From Acidovorax sp. NB1 (GTDB lineage Bacteria; Pseudomonadota; Gammaproteobacteria; Burkholderiales; Burkholderiaceae_C): 64,000 nucleotides of DNA. Shown here in pieces: positions 8,165-17,063 of the stretch. Numbering within the stretch: the stretch's first letter is position 1; each line of letters opens with the position of its first letter. The translations under genes and the position numbers were made by a program. The stretch spans positions 372,001 through 436,000 of the forward strand of contig NZ_BJHU01000035.1 in the NCBI RefSeq assembly GCF_005405905.1, given 5' to 3'. The notes under the pieces were generated by a model that saw nothing but the letters and a program-made list of their open reading frames with translations, made no database searches and was not told the DNA's origin.

Positions 8165-9340
8165 TCAGTTGGCAGCCGAGGCTGGTTTTGCTACCAATTC
8201 AGGAGCTGCTTTCGCTTTACCAGCAGGCGCAGAGGCCGTTTTTGGCTGATAAACCATCACCTTCTGCCCGGGCGAGAGCACATGCACGCCCGTCGCCACC
8301 ACCTGCATGCCGGGCGTGAGGCCGGCTGCCACCACGGCTTCGTTGCCGTCGGCCGTGGCAATCTGCACGGGCTGCGACTTCACGGTGCTGCTGGCGGGGT
8401 CGTACACCCACACGGCGGTGGCCTGGCCCTCCTGGCGCAGCGCGCTGGTGGGCAGCTTGATGGCCGGAATGCCCGCATGGCTCAGCGCCTTGGGCGTGAC
8501 GTACACGGTAGCGCCCAGCGCAGGGGCTTCTGCGCTGTCGATAGCCACCTTGATTTGGTAGGTGCGCGTGGCGGCATCGGCACTGGCCGCCACCTCGCGC
8601 ACGCGGCCCGCCAGCGTGGCGCCGCCGGACCAGCCGCGCACCGCCACTTCCGAATCCGGCGCAATCTGCGCCACCTTGTCCTCGGGCACGGCAAACACCA
8701 CATCGCGCGGGCCGTCCTGGGCGATGCGCACCACGGGAGTGCCCGCAGCCACCACCTGGCCGGGCTCGGCGTCGATGCCCGTGACCACGCCCGACACATC
8801 GGCCACCAGCGTGGTGTAGGCCGCCTGGTTGCCCTGCGACGAGAGCTGCGCACGCGCCTGGTCCAGCGTAGCCTGCGCGGCTTTCAGCGTGGCTTCGCGG
8901 CGCTCCAGCTCGGCGCCGCTGATGAAGTTCTGGTCTTTCAGGGTCTGGTAACGCTTGAGGTCCGCCGCCGCCAGGTCACGCTGCGTGGTGGCAGATGCCA
9001 GCTGCGCACGCGCTGCGTCGGTCGCGAGCTGGTAGTCCTTCGGGTCCAGCTGCGCAAGCACCTGGCCCGCCTTCACATGCTGGCCCAGCTCGGCCTGGCG
9101 CTTGACGATCTTGCCTGCCACCCGAAAGCCCAGGCGCGACTCGACCCGCGCTCGCACCTCGCCCGAATACTCCAGACTGGACTGCAGCGCGCCCACCCCC
9201 ACCGTGAGCAGCTTGACGGAGCGCACAGGCTCCTCGGGCGGCGCGGGGCGCGAACAGGCGGCCAGCAAAGAAGCGGTGGCCAGCACCAGCAAGAACCGGG
9301 AGTGCCGTTGGAGGGGCCGCAAAGCGGAGGGTGTGCGCAT
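8165..9340 (-). CDS. RND efflux periplasmic adaptor lipoprotein
   Basis: Membrane-fusion protein linking the RND permease to an outer-membrane channel. The start at 9340 (MRTPSALRPLQRHSRF) gives 391 residues and a lipoprotein signal with lipobox LLAACS; a GTG 60 bases upstream is possible but would spoil the signal. Next come the lipoyl half motifs (GFRVAGKIVKRQAELGQHVKAGQVLAQLD), an alpha-hairpin (DAARAQLASATTQRDLAAADLKRYQTL... in part) and a beta-barrel domain. The last 25 or so residues (from YQPKTASAPAG on) are encoded by a copy of a dispersed repeat and are not conserved-looking (separate entry). No clear ribosome site precedes the ATG. Confidence 0.9.
   Translation of the reverse strand: MRTPSALRPLQRHSRFLLVLATASLLAACSRPAPPEEPVRSVKLLTVGVGALQSSLEYSGEVRARVESRLGFRVAGKIVKRQAELGQHVKAGQVLAQLDPKDYQLATDAARAQLASATTQRDLAAADLKRYQTLKDQNFISGAELERREATLKAAQATLDQARAQLSSQGNQAAYTTLVADVSGVVTGIDAEPGQVVAAGTPVVRIAQDGPRDVVFAVPEDKVAQIAPDSEVAVRGWSGGATLAGRVREVAASADAATRTYQIKVAIDSAEAPALGATVYVTPKALSHAGIPAIKLPTSALRQEGQATAVWVYDPASSTVKSQPVQIATADGNEAVVAAGLTPGMQVVATGVHVLSPGQKVMVYQPKTASAPAGKAKAAPELVAKPASAAN
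8185..8252 (-). repeat. Dispersed palindromic repeat, copy E, inside the adaptor gene
   Basis: On the minus strand this reads CCAAAAACGGCCTCTGCGCC, then a GCTGGTAAAGCGAAAGC segment, then AGCTCCTGAATTGGTAGCAA. It matches the layout of copies A (10562), B (39336), C (34221) and D (53217): an A-run, a GGC(C/T)TCT-CGCGC-like core, then AGCTATCAAATT-like and a terminal AGCAA. Here it is in frame and codes for the adaptor's C-terminal tail. Confidence 0.6.
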
Positions 9341-9468
9341 GGGAAATCCGGTGAAAAAAAGGGCCACAAGGAAAGAGCGACGGAACCGCACGCACAGCAC
9401 AGGCCTTGCGACCTGCGCTGCAACGGGGCGGGGGCCAGCCTCCTTGTCCCTGAATGGAATGGCTTTTT

Positions 9469-9494
9469 GATTACTGACTGACCGGTTAGTAATC
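9469..9494. promoter_or_regulatory. Putative TetR-type operator
   Basis: GATTACT (9469-9475) and AGTAATC (9488-9494) are perfect inverted arms around GACTGACCGGTT. The core ACTGACCGGTTAGT looks like the operators of TetR-family efflux repressors. It lies between the divergent efflux adaptor (129 bases away) and hpnC (41 bases away). No TetR gene is in the window, so the repressor would be encoded elsewhere. This is inference from the dyad and context. Confidence 0.5.
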
Positions 9495-9535
9495 TATGAG
9501 AAGCGCCCCCACCTTGTCAAGCGACAATCCGGGGT

Positions 9536-10498
9536 GTGAACGACCGCTCCAGCCCTCCCCCCTCGGCAGCTTCCCCTGCAGCTTCCCCTGCAGCCCCCCA
9601 TGCAGCCGCCCCCGCAGCCACGGCTGCCATGGCCACCGCCGCGCCTGCACCCGCCGCAGCCCTGGCCGCGCCCGTGACGCACTACGAGAATTTCCCCGTG
9701 GCGTCCCTGCTGTGCCCGCCCCACCTGCGCCAGCCGATTGCCGCCATCTACGCCTTTGCCCGCACGGCCGACGACATCGCCGATGAAGGCGATGCCACAC
9801 CCGCCGCCCGCCTGGCCGACCTGGCCGCCTACCTGGCCGACCTGCACGCGATTGCGCAGGGGCAGGCACCCTCGCCCCGCTGGGCGGATGTGTTCCTGCC
9901 GCTGCAAGGCGTGGTGCGCAGCCACCGTTTGCCGGTGCCGCTGCTCGAAGACCTGCTCAGCGCCTTCGCCCAGGATGTGGAAAAAACCCGCGATGCCGAA
10001 GGCTACGCCGACCGCGCTGAGCTGCTGGACTACTGCCGCCGCTCGGCCAACCCCGTGGGGCGCCTGCTGCTGCACCTGTATGGCGTGCACGACGCGCAGG
10101 CGCTGCAGCAAAGCGACGCGATCTGCACCGCACTGCAGCTCATCAACTTCTGGCAGGACCTGTCGGTGGACATCCCCCGCCACCGCCACTACCTGCCGCG
10201 CGCCGACTGCGCTGCCCATGGCGCCTGTCAGGCCGAACTGCTGGCCCTGCAAAGCACGCGCGAGAACGCACGCCTGATCGCCGATTGCGCCGACTGGGCT
10301 CGCACCACCATGGAGAGCGGCGCGCCCCTGGTGCACCGCCTGCCCGGCCGCGCGGGCTGGGAGCTGCGACTGGTGGTGCAGGGCGGCCTGCGCATCCTCG
10401 ACAAGGTCGAGGCCCTCAAGGGCGGCAGCCTGCACACCCGCCCGCGCCTGCACACCTGGGACTGGCTCGTGATGCTGGGCCGCGCACTGGTGATGTAA
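9536..10498 (+). CDS. hpnC: Squalene synthase-like protein HpnC
   Basis: HpnC is the hydroxysqualene synthase of the three-step HpnCDE route from farnesyl diphosphate to squalene, the hopanoid precursor. The 320-residue protein has the two prenyl-diphosphate/Mg2+ motifs of the squalene/phytoene synthase fold: DDIADE at 79-84 and QLINFWQDLSVD near 210-221, plus the RRSANPVGRLLLHL segment. It starts at a GTG (9536). The first 45 residues are an alanine/proline tract with a tandem DNA repeat (GCAGCTTCCCCT twice), so the true start may be the ATG at 9629. It is parted from hpnD and hpnE by 5.7 kb of unrelated genes. Confidence 0.88.
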   Translation: MNDRSSPPPSAASPAASPAAPHAAAPAATAAMATAAPAPAAALAAPVTHYENFPVASLLCPPHLRQPIAAIYAFARTADDIADEGDATPAARLADLAAYLADLHAIAQGQAPSPRWADVFLPLQGVVRSHRLPVPLLEDLLSAFAQDVEKTRDAEGYADRAELLDYCRRSANPVGRLLLHLYGVHDAQALQQSDAICTALQLINFWQDLSVDIPRHRHYLPRADCAAHGACQAELLALQSTRENARLIADCADWARTTMESGAPLVHRLPGRAGWELRLVVQGGLRILDKVEALKGGSLHTRPRLHTWDWLVMLGRALVM

Positions 10499-10561
10499 GA
10501 AGAAAGATTCATGGGCCACAAGGCGCGCTGACATCGGCGCGCGCTCTGGCTGTGAACTTGA

Positions 10562-10624
10562 GGCAAAAATGGGCTTCTCCGCGCATCCATATTGCCTTAA
10601 AAGCTATCAATTTGTGAGCAATTG
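10562..10624 (+). repeat. Dispersed palindromic repeat, copy A
   Basis: Lies in the 321-base gap between hpnC and the next gene. It reads GGCAAAAATGGGCTTCTCCG, CGCATCCATATTGCC, then AAAAGCTATCAATTTGTGAG and CAATTG. The same order of blocks occurs in copies B, C, D and E. It begins 64 bases after the hpnC stop. The rest of the gap (10625-10805) shows no gene. Confidence 0.6.
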
Positions 10625-10819
10625 ACTGTCTGCGCCGGATAGCGGGCAGCAGGCTGGCTACGGGCGGGGCAGGGATAGCGCGCATGGCGTCCTCTTTACA
10701 GCGCGCTAGTCTTGCGCCCCATGCGGCCAGCCGCCCGGGTCTTACCAGTTCCGGAACACAACAACAAAGACAACAATGTCCGCAAGCCAGTACCCGTGGC
10801 TTGCCAGGAGGGCCCGCCG

Positions 10820-11560
10820 TTGACTGCCAGACATCTCTTCAAGACCCTGCAGTGGGGGCTCATCCTTTTCTGCCTGGTGTTTTCCATCGTCGGGGGCGTG
10901 GCCGCAGAGCGGGTGCTGGATGTGCTCGCATGCCAGCCCCACACCAACCCGGCGCTGAGCACCTGCTCATCCCTCACCAACCCCATCGCGCTGCGGCTGG
11001 CCCCGTTTCTGTCGGCCGGCAGCATCGTGGACTACCCCTTTGTGCTGCTGCGCAACTTCTGGGCGCTGCTGCTGGTGTGGGGGCTGGCGCTGTATGCCGC
11101 GCGCTGGGCGGACCGCAACCCCACCGCCGCTGCGGCCCTGCTGCCACGCCCGGGCCGCGCCCACCCGGCAGATGTGCTGCGCTGGGGCGTGGGCGGCCTG
11201 TTCTGGCTGTTGCTGGCGGGCTTCATCGTGTTCATCTTTGCGCTGGGCCTGCCCATCGTGGGCAACCAGACCGCACGCACCATCCTTGAAAGCCTGGGCT
11301 GCTCGCCCGGCACCTTTGACCCCTTCTCATCGCCCTGCATGAGAGCCCCCGGATTCTGGACACCCCGCCTCTCCCTGTACGTCCTTCCCCTCGCAGGCCC
11401 CCTGCTGGCGCCCGTGTGGCTGGTCATGGGGTTCTGGGATGTCCTGCTGGGCTGGCTGGCACTGATCGTGGCCACCTACGCCCTGAAGTCGCACCTGTCG
11501 CAGCCTACCCGGCCGCCAGTCCGCCCCCACCCATCGGCCAAACCACTGCGCCGTTCCTGA
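10820..11560 (+). CDS. Membrane protein of unknown function, TTG start
   Basis: I do not recognise a family. The chosen start is the TTG at 10820 ([18 protein letters not shown]) because a perfect AGGAGG lies at 10806-10811 with 7 bases of spacing; ATG and TTG codons further upstream have no such site. The 246-residue product has about five hydrophobic segments (near 11-30, 70-92, 118-142, 185-210 and 212-230), two cysteine-containing loops ([18 protein letters not shown] and [14 protein letters not shown]) that look periplasmic and could form disulfides, and a proline-rich basic tail. It ends 13 bases before sdaA and may be co-transcribed with it. Confidence 0.7.
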   Translation: MTARHLFKTLQWGLILFCLVFSIVGGVAAERVLDVLACQPHTNPALSTCSSLTNPIALRLAPFLSAGSIVDYPFVLLRNFWALLLVWGLALYAARWADRNPTAAAALLPRPGRAHPADVLRWGVGGLFWLLLAGFIVFIFALGLPIVGNQTARTILESLGCSPGTFDPFSSPCMRAPGFWTPRLSLYVLPLAGPLLAPVWLVMGFWDVLLGWLALIVATYALKSHLSQPTRPPVRPHPSAKPLRRS

Positions 11561-11573
11561 GATCCTTTTCACC

Positions 11574-12974
11574 ATGTCCGTCAGCGTTTTCGACCTCTTC
11601 AAGATCGGCATCGGCCCGTCCAGCTCCCACACCGTGGGGCCCATGATTGCGGCGCGGCAGTTTGCCTGCCATGTGCAGGGTACCCTGGGCCTGACCGCCG
11701 TGCACCACGTCACGGTGGAGCTTTTTGGCTCCCTGTCCGCCACGGGTGTGGGCCACGGCACCGACAAGGCCGTGCTGCTGGGCCTGGCCGGGCATGAGCC
11801 CGACCACATAGACCCCGACCAGATCCAGCCCGCCATTGCCGACATCCGCACCCGGCAAACACTGGCCCTGCTGGGCGAGCACCCGGTGCCGTTTGTCGAA
11901 AAGGAACACCTGCTGTTTCGCCGCAAAAGCCTGCCGCTGCACCCCAACGGCATGGCCTTCCATGCGTTTGACGCGCAGGGCACCGAGATCGCCACTCGCG
12001 AGTACTACTCGGTGGGCGGCGGTTTTGTGATCGATGCGGCGGGCGAGCGTGTGCTCAACAGCGCCGCCACCGCAGGGCCCGATGCTGCGGGCCACGGCCA
12101 GGGCCTGCCCCACCCCTTCCGCACCGGGGCCGAGCTGCTGGCCCAGTGCCAGGCCACCGGCCTGACCCCGGCCCAGCTCATGGCCGCCAACGAACAACAC
12201 TGGCGCAGCAGCGCCGAGGTGCGCCGCCAGCTCATGGCCATCTGGAAAACCATGGCCGGAGCCGTGCAACGCGGCTGCGCCAGCACCGGCACCCTGCCCG
12301 GCCCCATGCATGTACGCCGCCGCGCGGCCGAGCTGCACCACAAGCTCAGCAGCGCCCCCGAGGCCGCGCTGCGCGACCCGCTCTCGATGCTGGACTGGGT
12401 GAACCTCTACGCCATGGCCGTCAACGAAGAAAACGCCGCTGGCGGCCGCGTGGTGACGGCGCCCACCAACGGCGCAGCGGGCGTGATCCCGGCAGTGCTG
12501 CATTACTACGTCAACTTTTTGCCCAGTGCGAACGAAGACGGCATTGCCACCTTTTTGCTCACCGCAGGCGCCATCGGCATCATTTACAAGGAAAACGCCT
12601 CGCTTTCGGGTGCCGAGGTGGGCTGCCAGGGCGAGGTGGGCGTGGCCTGCTCCATGGCGGCAGGCGCTCTGGCCGCCGTGATGGGCGGCAGCCCTGAGCA
12701 GATCGAGAACGCCGCCGAGATCGGCATGGAACACAACCTGGGCATGACCTGCGACCCCGTGGGCGGGCTGGTGCAGATCCCGTGCATCGAGCGCAACGCC
12801 ATGGGCGCCATCAAGGCCATCAACGCCGCCCGCATGGCGCTGCGTGGCGACGGCCAGCATGTGGTCTCGCTCGACAAGGTCATCAAGACCATGATGCAGA
12901 CCGGTGCCGACATGAAGATCAAATACAAAGAGACTTCGCGCGGCGGCCTGGCCGTGAATGTTGTGGAATGCTGA
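11574..12974 (+). CDS. sdaA: L-serine ammonia-lyase (serine dehydratase), iron-sulfur type
   Basis: Converts L-serine to pyruvate and ammonia using a [4Fe-4S] cluster. The 466-residue single-chain form begins [20 protein letters not shown], the family's N-terminal signature, followed by the beta domain. The alpha domain carries cluster cysteines among C351, C359, C393 and C404 ([25 protein letters not shown]) and SLSGAEVG-type active-site text. Length is normal for proteobacterial SdaA/TdcG. It starts at ATG 13 bases after the membrane protein gene. There is no dedicated serine transporter next to it. Confidence 0.96.
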   Translation: MSVSVFDLFKIGIGPSSSHTVGPMIAARQFACHVQGTLGLTAVHHVTVELFGSLSATGVGHGTDKAVLLGLAGHEPDHIDPDQIQPAIADIRTRQTLALLGEHPVPFVEKEHLLFRRKSLPLHPNGMAFHAFDAQGTEIATREYYSVGGGFVIDAAGERVLNSAATAGPDAAGHGQGLPHPFRTGAELLAQCQATGLTPAQLMAANEQHWRSSAEVRRQLMAIWKTMAGAVQRGCASTGTLPGPMHVRRRAAELHHKLSSAPEAALRDPLSMLDWVNLYAMAVNEENAAGGRVVTAPTNGAAGVIPAVLHYYVNFLPSANEDGIATFLLTAGAIGIIYKENASLSGAEVGCQGEVGVACSMAAGALAAVMGGSPEQIENAAEIGMEHNLGMTCDPVGGLVQIPCIERNAMGAIKAINAARMALRGDGQHVVSLDKVIKTMMQTGADMKIKYKETSRGGLAVNVVEC

Positions 12975-13126
12975 CGCACCGCAGCATGCCTGCGTGGCAA
13001 CCAGGCGGCATGGGTACACAATCCGCGCTCGGCTGGGCTGCCAGCCTGCTTGCAGGGCCCGTCTCCGGGCCGTTCTCCCCCGCGCCATGAGGCGCCCTGT
13101 TGTTCTTTTCCCTCTTTTTCTCTTTC

Positions 13127-14023
13127 ATGAAAATTTCTTCGATGCTGCGCCCCTGGGCGCTGATGGCGGCCCTGGTTCTGACCAACGCCCCTGCGTGGGC
13201 AGAAGACACCCTGGCCCACATCGCCAGCACGGGCGAGCTGCGCCTGGGCCACCGCGAAAAGTCCCTGCCGTTTTCGTACAAGGACGCTACCAGTGGCAAG
13301 GTGCAGGGCTACACGGTCGATATCTGCCTGCAGATCCATGAAGAAATCAAGAAGGAACTCAAGCGCCCCGACCTGCGCCTGAAGTACCTGCTGGTCGATG
13401 GCAAGAACCGCATCTCCGACGTGAAGGGCAACGTGGTGGACCTGGAGTGCGGCGGCACAGCCAACACCGCTGCACGGCAAAAGGAGATTGCGTTCAGCCA
13501 CCACATCTTTGTGGCCTCGTCCGCCTTCCTGGTGCGCAAAAGCGCGGGCATCAAGACACTGGACGACCTGCAGGGCAAAAAAATCGCCGTGCAGGCCAAG
13601 ACCACCAACGAGAACCTGCTCAAGGCCAACGAACGCACCTTTGTGCGCAAGTTCAACTACGTGCCGGTGGACAGCACACTGGACGCCGTGAACGCGCTGG
13701 CCAAGGGCGAAGCCGACGCTGCGTTTGCCGACGATGCGGGCATCTGGATTCCGCTCACCCGCATGGGCAAGGCCATGGACGAATACCAGTTCCTCGAAAA
13801 GCGCCTCTCGGTCGAGCCCTACAGCATCGGCCTGCGCAAGGACGACCCCAAGTTCAAGGAACTGGTGGACCGCGTGACGCGCCGCATGATCCAGAACGGC
13901 GAGATGGCTGCGCTCTACAAGAAATGGTTCAGCTCCGACCAGGGCACGCTGCCCATGAGTGTGTTCATGAAAGAAGCCCTGCGCCGCCCGAGCGACATCG
14001 GCGTGGAACAGATCGCGTTCTAA
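13127..14023 (+). CDS. Periplasmic amino-acid-type solute-binding protein (orphan, GltI-like)
   Basis: A family 3 (PBP2) solute-binding protein like the glutamate/aspartate binding protein GltI. The start at 13127 gives MKISSMLRPWALMAALVLT with a Sec signal cut after AWA. The mature part has the LRLGHREKSLPFSYKD opening, GYTVDICLQI and the late DPKFKELVDRVTRRM and ALYKKWF motifs of this family; 298 residues is normal. A pyrimidine-rich leader precedes the ATG and no ribosome site is clear. It has no ABC permease or ATPase beside it; instead a TRAP permease pair follows after 99 bases. It could serve an ABC system encoded elsewhere. Confidence 0.85.
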   Translation: MKISSMLRPWALMAALVLTNAPAWAEDTLAHIASTGELRLGHREKSLPFSYKDATSGKVQGYTVDICLQIHEEIKKELKRPDLRLKYLLVDGKNRISDVKGNVVDLECGGTANTAARQKEIAFSHHIFVASSAFLVRKSAGIKTLDDLQGKKIAVQAKTTNENLLKANERTFVRKFNYVPVDSTLDAVNALAKGEADAAFADDAGIWIPLTRMGKAMDEYQFLEKRLSVEPYSIGLRKDDPKFKELVDRVTRRMIQNGEMAALYKKWFSSDQGTLPMSVFMKEALRRPSDIGVEQIAF

Positions 14024-14122
14024 CCCACTGTTTTCTCCGAGCCGTACTTCGGAACCAGGCGTCCGTGCGCCAGATGGGGTGTGTTGGAATGCGATCTCCA
14101 CGCCCGCCGCCACCCTTTGCCC

Positions 14123-14668
14123 ATGCTCGATAACGCAGCGCCCCCTCCACCTCCAACCCCATGGGCCGCACGACGGCTGGAAGATGCGCTTGACTGGGTG
14201 GGCTCACTCTTCATGCCTCTGGCTCTGCTGATCGTCGTGCTGCTGTTTCTGCAGTGGCCTCTGAGAGACTGGCTCGGCGCAGGCTCCAGCAAGGCCAATG
14301 ACCTGGCGCAGGCGATGTTTGCGCTGTATGTGGCAGTGGCTTTGCGGCATGCGGCCCGGCGCGATGCCCACTTGGTCAGCCGCCCCGACCTGACGCACGC
14401 TGGCGGCCGATGGCTGCGCACGCTGCGCGGCGTGGGTGCGCCGCTGGCCATATTGCCATGGGCGCTGTTCGTGTGCTGGCAGGGCACCCCCATGGTATGG
14501 CGCTCGGTGCGCGGGCTTGAAAGCTTTCCAGAAACCGCCAATCCTGGCTATTTTGTGGTGAAGGTAGCGCTGTTACTGCTGGCCGCTTTGCTCGCCCTGC
14601 AGTCACTGGTGGATCTGTGGCGCGCTGTGCGCCAGGCGGCCGCTAGCACGGGAGGGAACACCCCATGA
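14123..14668 (+). CDS. TRAP transporter small permease subunit (DctQ family)
   Basis: A 181-residue protein with four hydrophobic segments (about residues 28-50, 60-78, 95-120 and 145-168), the size and layout of TRAP small subunits. The start at 14123 (MLDNAAPPPPPTPWAARRLE) is an ATG without a clear ribosome site. Its stop overlaps the start of the large subunit (ATGA), so the two are translationally coupled. Sequence identity to DctQ is weak by eye, as is normal for this subunit; the call leans on the neighbouring DctM-like gene. TRAP carriers import organic acids with sodium and need a DctP-type binding protein, which is missing here. Confidence 0.75.
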   Translation: MLDNAAPPPPPTPWAARRLEDALDWVGSLFMPLALLIVVLLFLQWPLRDWLGAGSSKANDLAQAMFALYVAVALRHAARRDAHLVSRPDLTHAGGRWLRTLRGVGAPLAILPWALFVCWQGTPMVWRSVRGLESFPETANPGYFVVKVALLLLAALLALQSLVDLWRAVRQAAASTGGNTP

Positions 14669-16167
14669 GCCTGCTCGGGCTTCTGCTGCTGGTGCTGGCC
14701 CTGGTACTGATGATGACCACGGGCTGGGCCACCTATGCCGTGTTGCTGGCAGTGAGCACCCTGGGTGCGGTGCTGGGCCTGGCAGTGGGCGCATTCGATG
14801 CAGGCGTACTGCGTGCCCTGCCCGAGCGCATGGTGGGACTGCTGGAGCATGACCTGTTGCAGGCCCTGGTGCTGTATGCAATGGTGGGCGCCTTGCTCAA
14901 TCACCTGGCCTTGATCAATGGTCTGTATGGAGGGCTCAGCAAAACGCTGGCGCGGCTCACGGGGCGGCGGGCTGCCTCTGAATTGGCAGGGCTGGGCGTG
15001 GGCATGCTCATGGCGCCCATGAATGGGTCGGTGGGGGCCAGCCTGGTCACCCTGTCGCGCACCGCCGGGCGGGCCTGGGCCGCCGAAGGTCTACCGCCCG
15101 AACGGCGTGTCACCCTGGTGGCCGTGGCCAGCACACTGGGTGTCATCGTTCCACCCTCGCTGGTGCTGCTTCTGCTGGGGGATGCAATGCTGCGTGCCCA
15201 CACAGAAGGCCTGACCCTGTCCCGGCAGTTGGGTTTGCCTGCGGCACAGGCTGGAACCCGCATCATCAACACACAGGATGTGCTGCAGGCCGCACTGGCC
15301 CCTGGCGCCCTGCTGCTGCTCGTCTGGCTGGGCATCACCTGGTGGGTGGCACGGCGCCACGACCGTGCAGAGCCACCCACCACGACTGCCCGCCCTTCAG
15401 CGATGGCCCGCAGCGAGGGCTGGACGCTGTGCATCGTGCCCACGTTCATCATTGCGCTGCTGGCATTGGTGGCCACGGGCCGCATCCGTGCCGTGGAGGC
15501 CGCCGCTGCCGCTGGTGTGACATTGTTGGTGTGGGGCCTGGTATCGCGCCAACTCACCCGGCCCGTGCTGGCCCGCGTGCTGGACGATGCCCTGGCCCTC
15601 ACCGGCGCGCTGTTCGCACTGCTGGTGGCCGCCGTTACCTTTTCACTGCTGCTGCGGGCCTTTGGCACCGATGTGCTGGTGACCGAATGGATGCGCACCC
15701 TGCAGGGCCAGCCCGCGCTGGCCATGGCTGCAGTGCTGCTGGTACTGCTGGCGTCGGCCTTTGTGCTGGACGCTTTTGAGCTGATCTTTCTGGTCATACC
15801 CATCGTGATGCCCCCGCTGTTGGCCCTGGGAGGGGACGCTGCATGGGTCGCAGCCTTGGCCCTGCTGGTGCTACAGGCCGGTTTTTTGCTGCCACCGCTG
15901 GGCTACGCCCTGGTGCTTTCCATGGGGCAGGTGGAACCACGCCCCTCCCAGCGCGCTGTGGTGCTCGCTCTGGCCCCCTATCTCCTCACGCTGGCTGGCG
16001 TGGTGGGTTTGGTGCTTGCAGCGCCCGAAACCACTCACTGGCTGCGCACCACGCCCGCAACGGTTCCCCAAATGACCATCGAGGGCGATGACCTGGATGC
16101 GCTGATGCGCGAGATGTCTGCCCCACCGGTTGAAACACCAAACGCTGGCGACACCGTGGCAAAGTGA
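14665..16167 (+). CDS. TRAP transporter large permease subunit (DctM family)
   Basis: A 500-residue, very hydrophobic protein. Family marks are the MNGSVGASLVTLSRTAGRAW loop, the STLGVIVPPSLVLLLLGD segment and a late FVLDAFELIFLVIPIVMPPL region, all typical of DctM-like permeases. There are about 12 hydrophobic segments. A polar C-terminal tail of about 30 residues (from ATVPQMTIEGDDLDA) is unusual. It overlaps the small subunit by 4 bases. No DctP-type binding protein gene is adjacent. It ends 37 bases before hpnD, so read-through into the squalene genes is possible. Confidence 0.88.
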   Translation: MSLLGLLLLVLALVLMMTTGWATYAVLLAVSTLGAVLGLAVGAFDAGVLRALPERMVGLLEHDLLQALVLYAMVGALLNHLALINGLYGGLSKTLARLTGRRAASELAGLGVGMLMAPMNGSVGASLVTLSRTAGRAWAAEGLPPERRVTLVAVASTLGVIVPPSLVLLLLGDAMLRAHTEGLTLSRQLGLPAAQAGTRIINTQDVLQAALAPGALLLLVWLGITWWVARRHDRAEPPTTTARPSAMARSEGWTLCIVPTFIIALLALVATGRIRAVEAAAAAGVTLLVWGLVSRQLTRPVLARVLDDALALTGALFALLVAAVTFSLLLRAFGTDVLVTEWMRTLQGQPALAMAAVLLVLLASAFVLDAFELIFLVIPIVMPPLLALGGDAAWVAALALLVLQAGFLLPPLGYALVLSMGQVEPRPSQRAVVLALAPYLLTLAGVVGLVLAAPETTHWLRTTPATVPQMTIEGDDLDALMREMSAPPVETPNAGDTVAK

Positions 16168-16204
16168 GGCGATGGCGCCCCGGTGCATGGGACAATCGCG
16201 CCCC

Positions 16205-17047
16205 ATGACCCCACAGCAATACGTACAGCAAAAAGCCGTGGCCTCGGGCAGCAGCTTCTATTACGCCTTCCTGTTCCTGCCGGCCCCGCGCCGCGCCGCG
16301 ATCACCGCGTTTTACGCCTTCTGCCGCGAAGTGGATGATGTGGTGGACGAAGTCTCTGACCCCGGCGTGGCCCGCACCAAGCTGGCCTGGTGGCAGGCCG
16401 AGGTGGCCAAGGCCTACGCAGGCCAGCCCACCCACCCCGTGATGCTGGCGCTGATGCCGCTGGCCGCCGACTACGGCATTGAACAACGCCACCTGCAGGC
16501 CGTGATCGACGGCTGCCAGATGGACCTGGAGCAAACCCGCTACCTCGACTTTGCCGGCCTCAAGGGCTACTGCCACCTGGTGGCGGGCATTGTGGGCGAA
16601 GTTGCCGCACGCATCTTTGGCCAGACCGACCCACGCACCACCGAATACGCCCACAAGCTGGGCCTGGCTTTCCAGCTCACCAACATCATCCGCGACGTGG
16701 GCGAAGACGCCATGCTGGGCCGCATCTACCTGCCGGTGAACGAGCTGCAGCAGTTTGACGTGAAGGCACACGAGATCCTCAAGCGCACCTACTCCGACCG
16801 CTTCACGGCGCTCATGCGTTTTCAGGCCGAGCGCGCGCACCGCCTGTACGACGAGGCCCTGGCCTTGCTGCCCGATGCCGACCGCCGCGCGCAAAAGCCC
16901 GGCCTGATGATGGCCAACATCTACCGCACCCTGCTGCGCGAGATCGAGCACGAGAACTTCCAGGTGCTGCACCAGCGCATCCGCCTCACGCCGCTGCGCA
17001 AGTTCTGGCTGGCGTGGAAGGTACAGGCCTTGGGCCGGATGTCATAG
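16205..17047 (+). CDS. hpnD: Presqualene diphosphate synthase HpnD
   Basis: Joins two farnesyl diphosphates to presqualene diphosphate, the first step of the HpnCDE squalene route. The 280-residue protein has both aspartate-rich motifs: DDVVDE at 44-49 and NIIRDVGED at 160-168, the FYAFCREVDD lead-in, and YLPVNELQQF after the second motif. The ATG at 16205 gives the family length; an upstream in-frame extension overlaps the DctM gene's end and is unlikely. hpnE follows after 16 bases. Confidence 0.95.
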   Translation: MTPQQYVQQKAVASGSSFYYAFLFLPAPRRAAITAFYAFCREVDDVVDEVSDPGVARTKLAWWQAEVAKAYAGQPTHPVMLALMPLAADYGIEQRHLQAVIDGCQMDLEQTRYLDFAGLKGYCHLVAGIVGEVAARIFGQTDPRTTEYAHKLGLAFQLTNIIRDVGEDAMLGRIYLPVNELQQFDVKAHEILKRTYSDRFTALMRFQAERAHRLYDEALALLPDADRRAQKPGLMMANIYRTLLREIEHENFQVLHQRIRLTPLRKFWLAWKVQALGRMS

Positions 17048-17063
17048 CCGTGGGCCCGCGTCC

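Noticed and set aside
10520-10546. GCGCGC-rich dyad after hpnC as a terminator
   Set aside because: The stem is only 6 bp of self-complementary GCGCGC and no T tract follows.
12584-14113. A 509-codon minus-strand frame over sdaA and the binding protein
   Set aside because: Antisense to two genes with clear motifs; composition is typical of a shadow.
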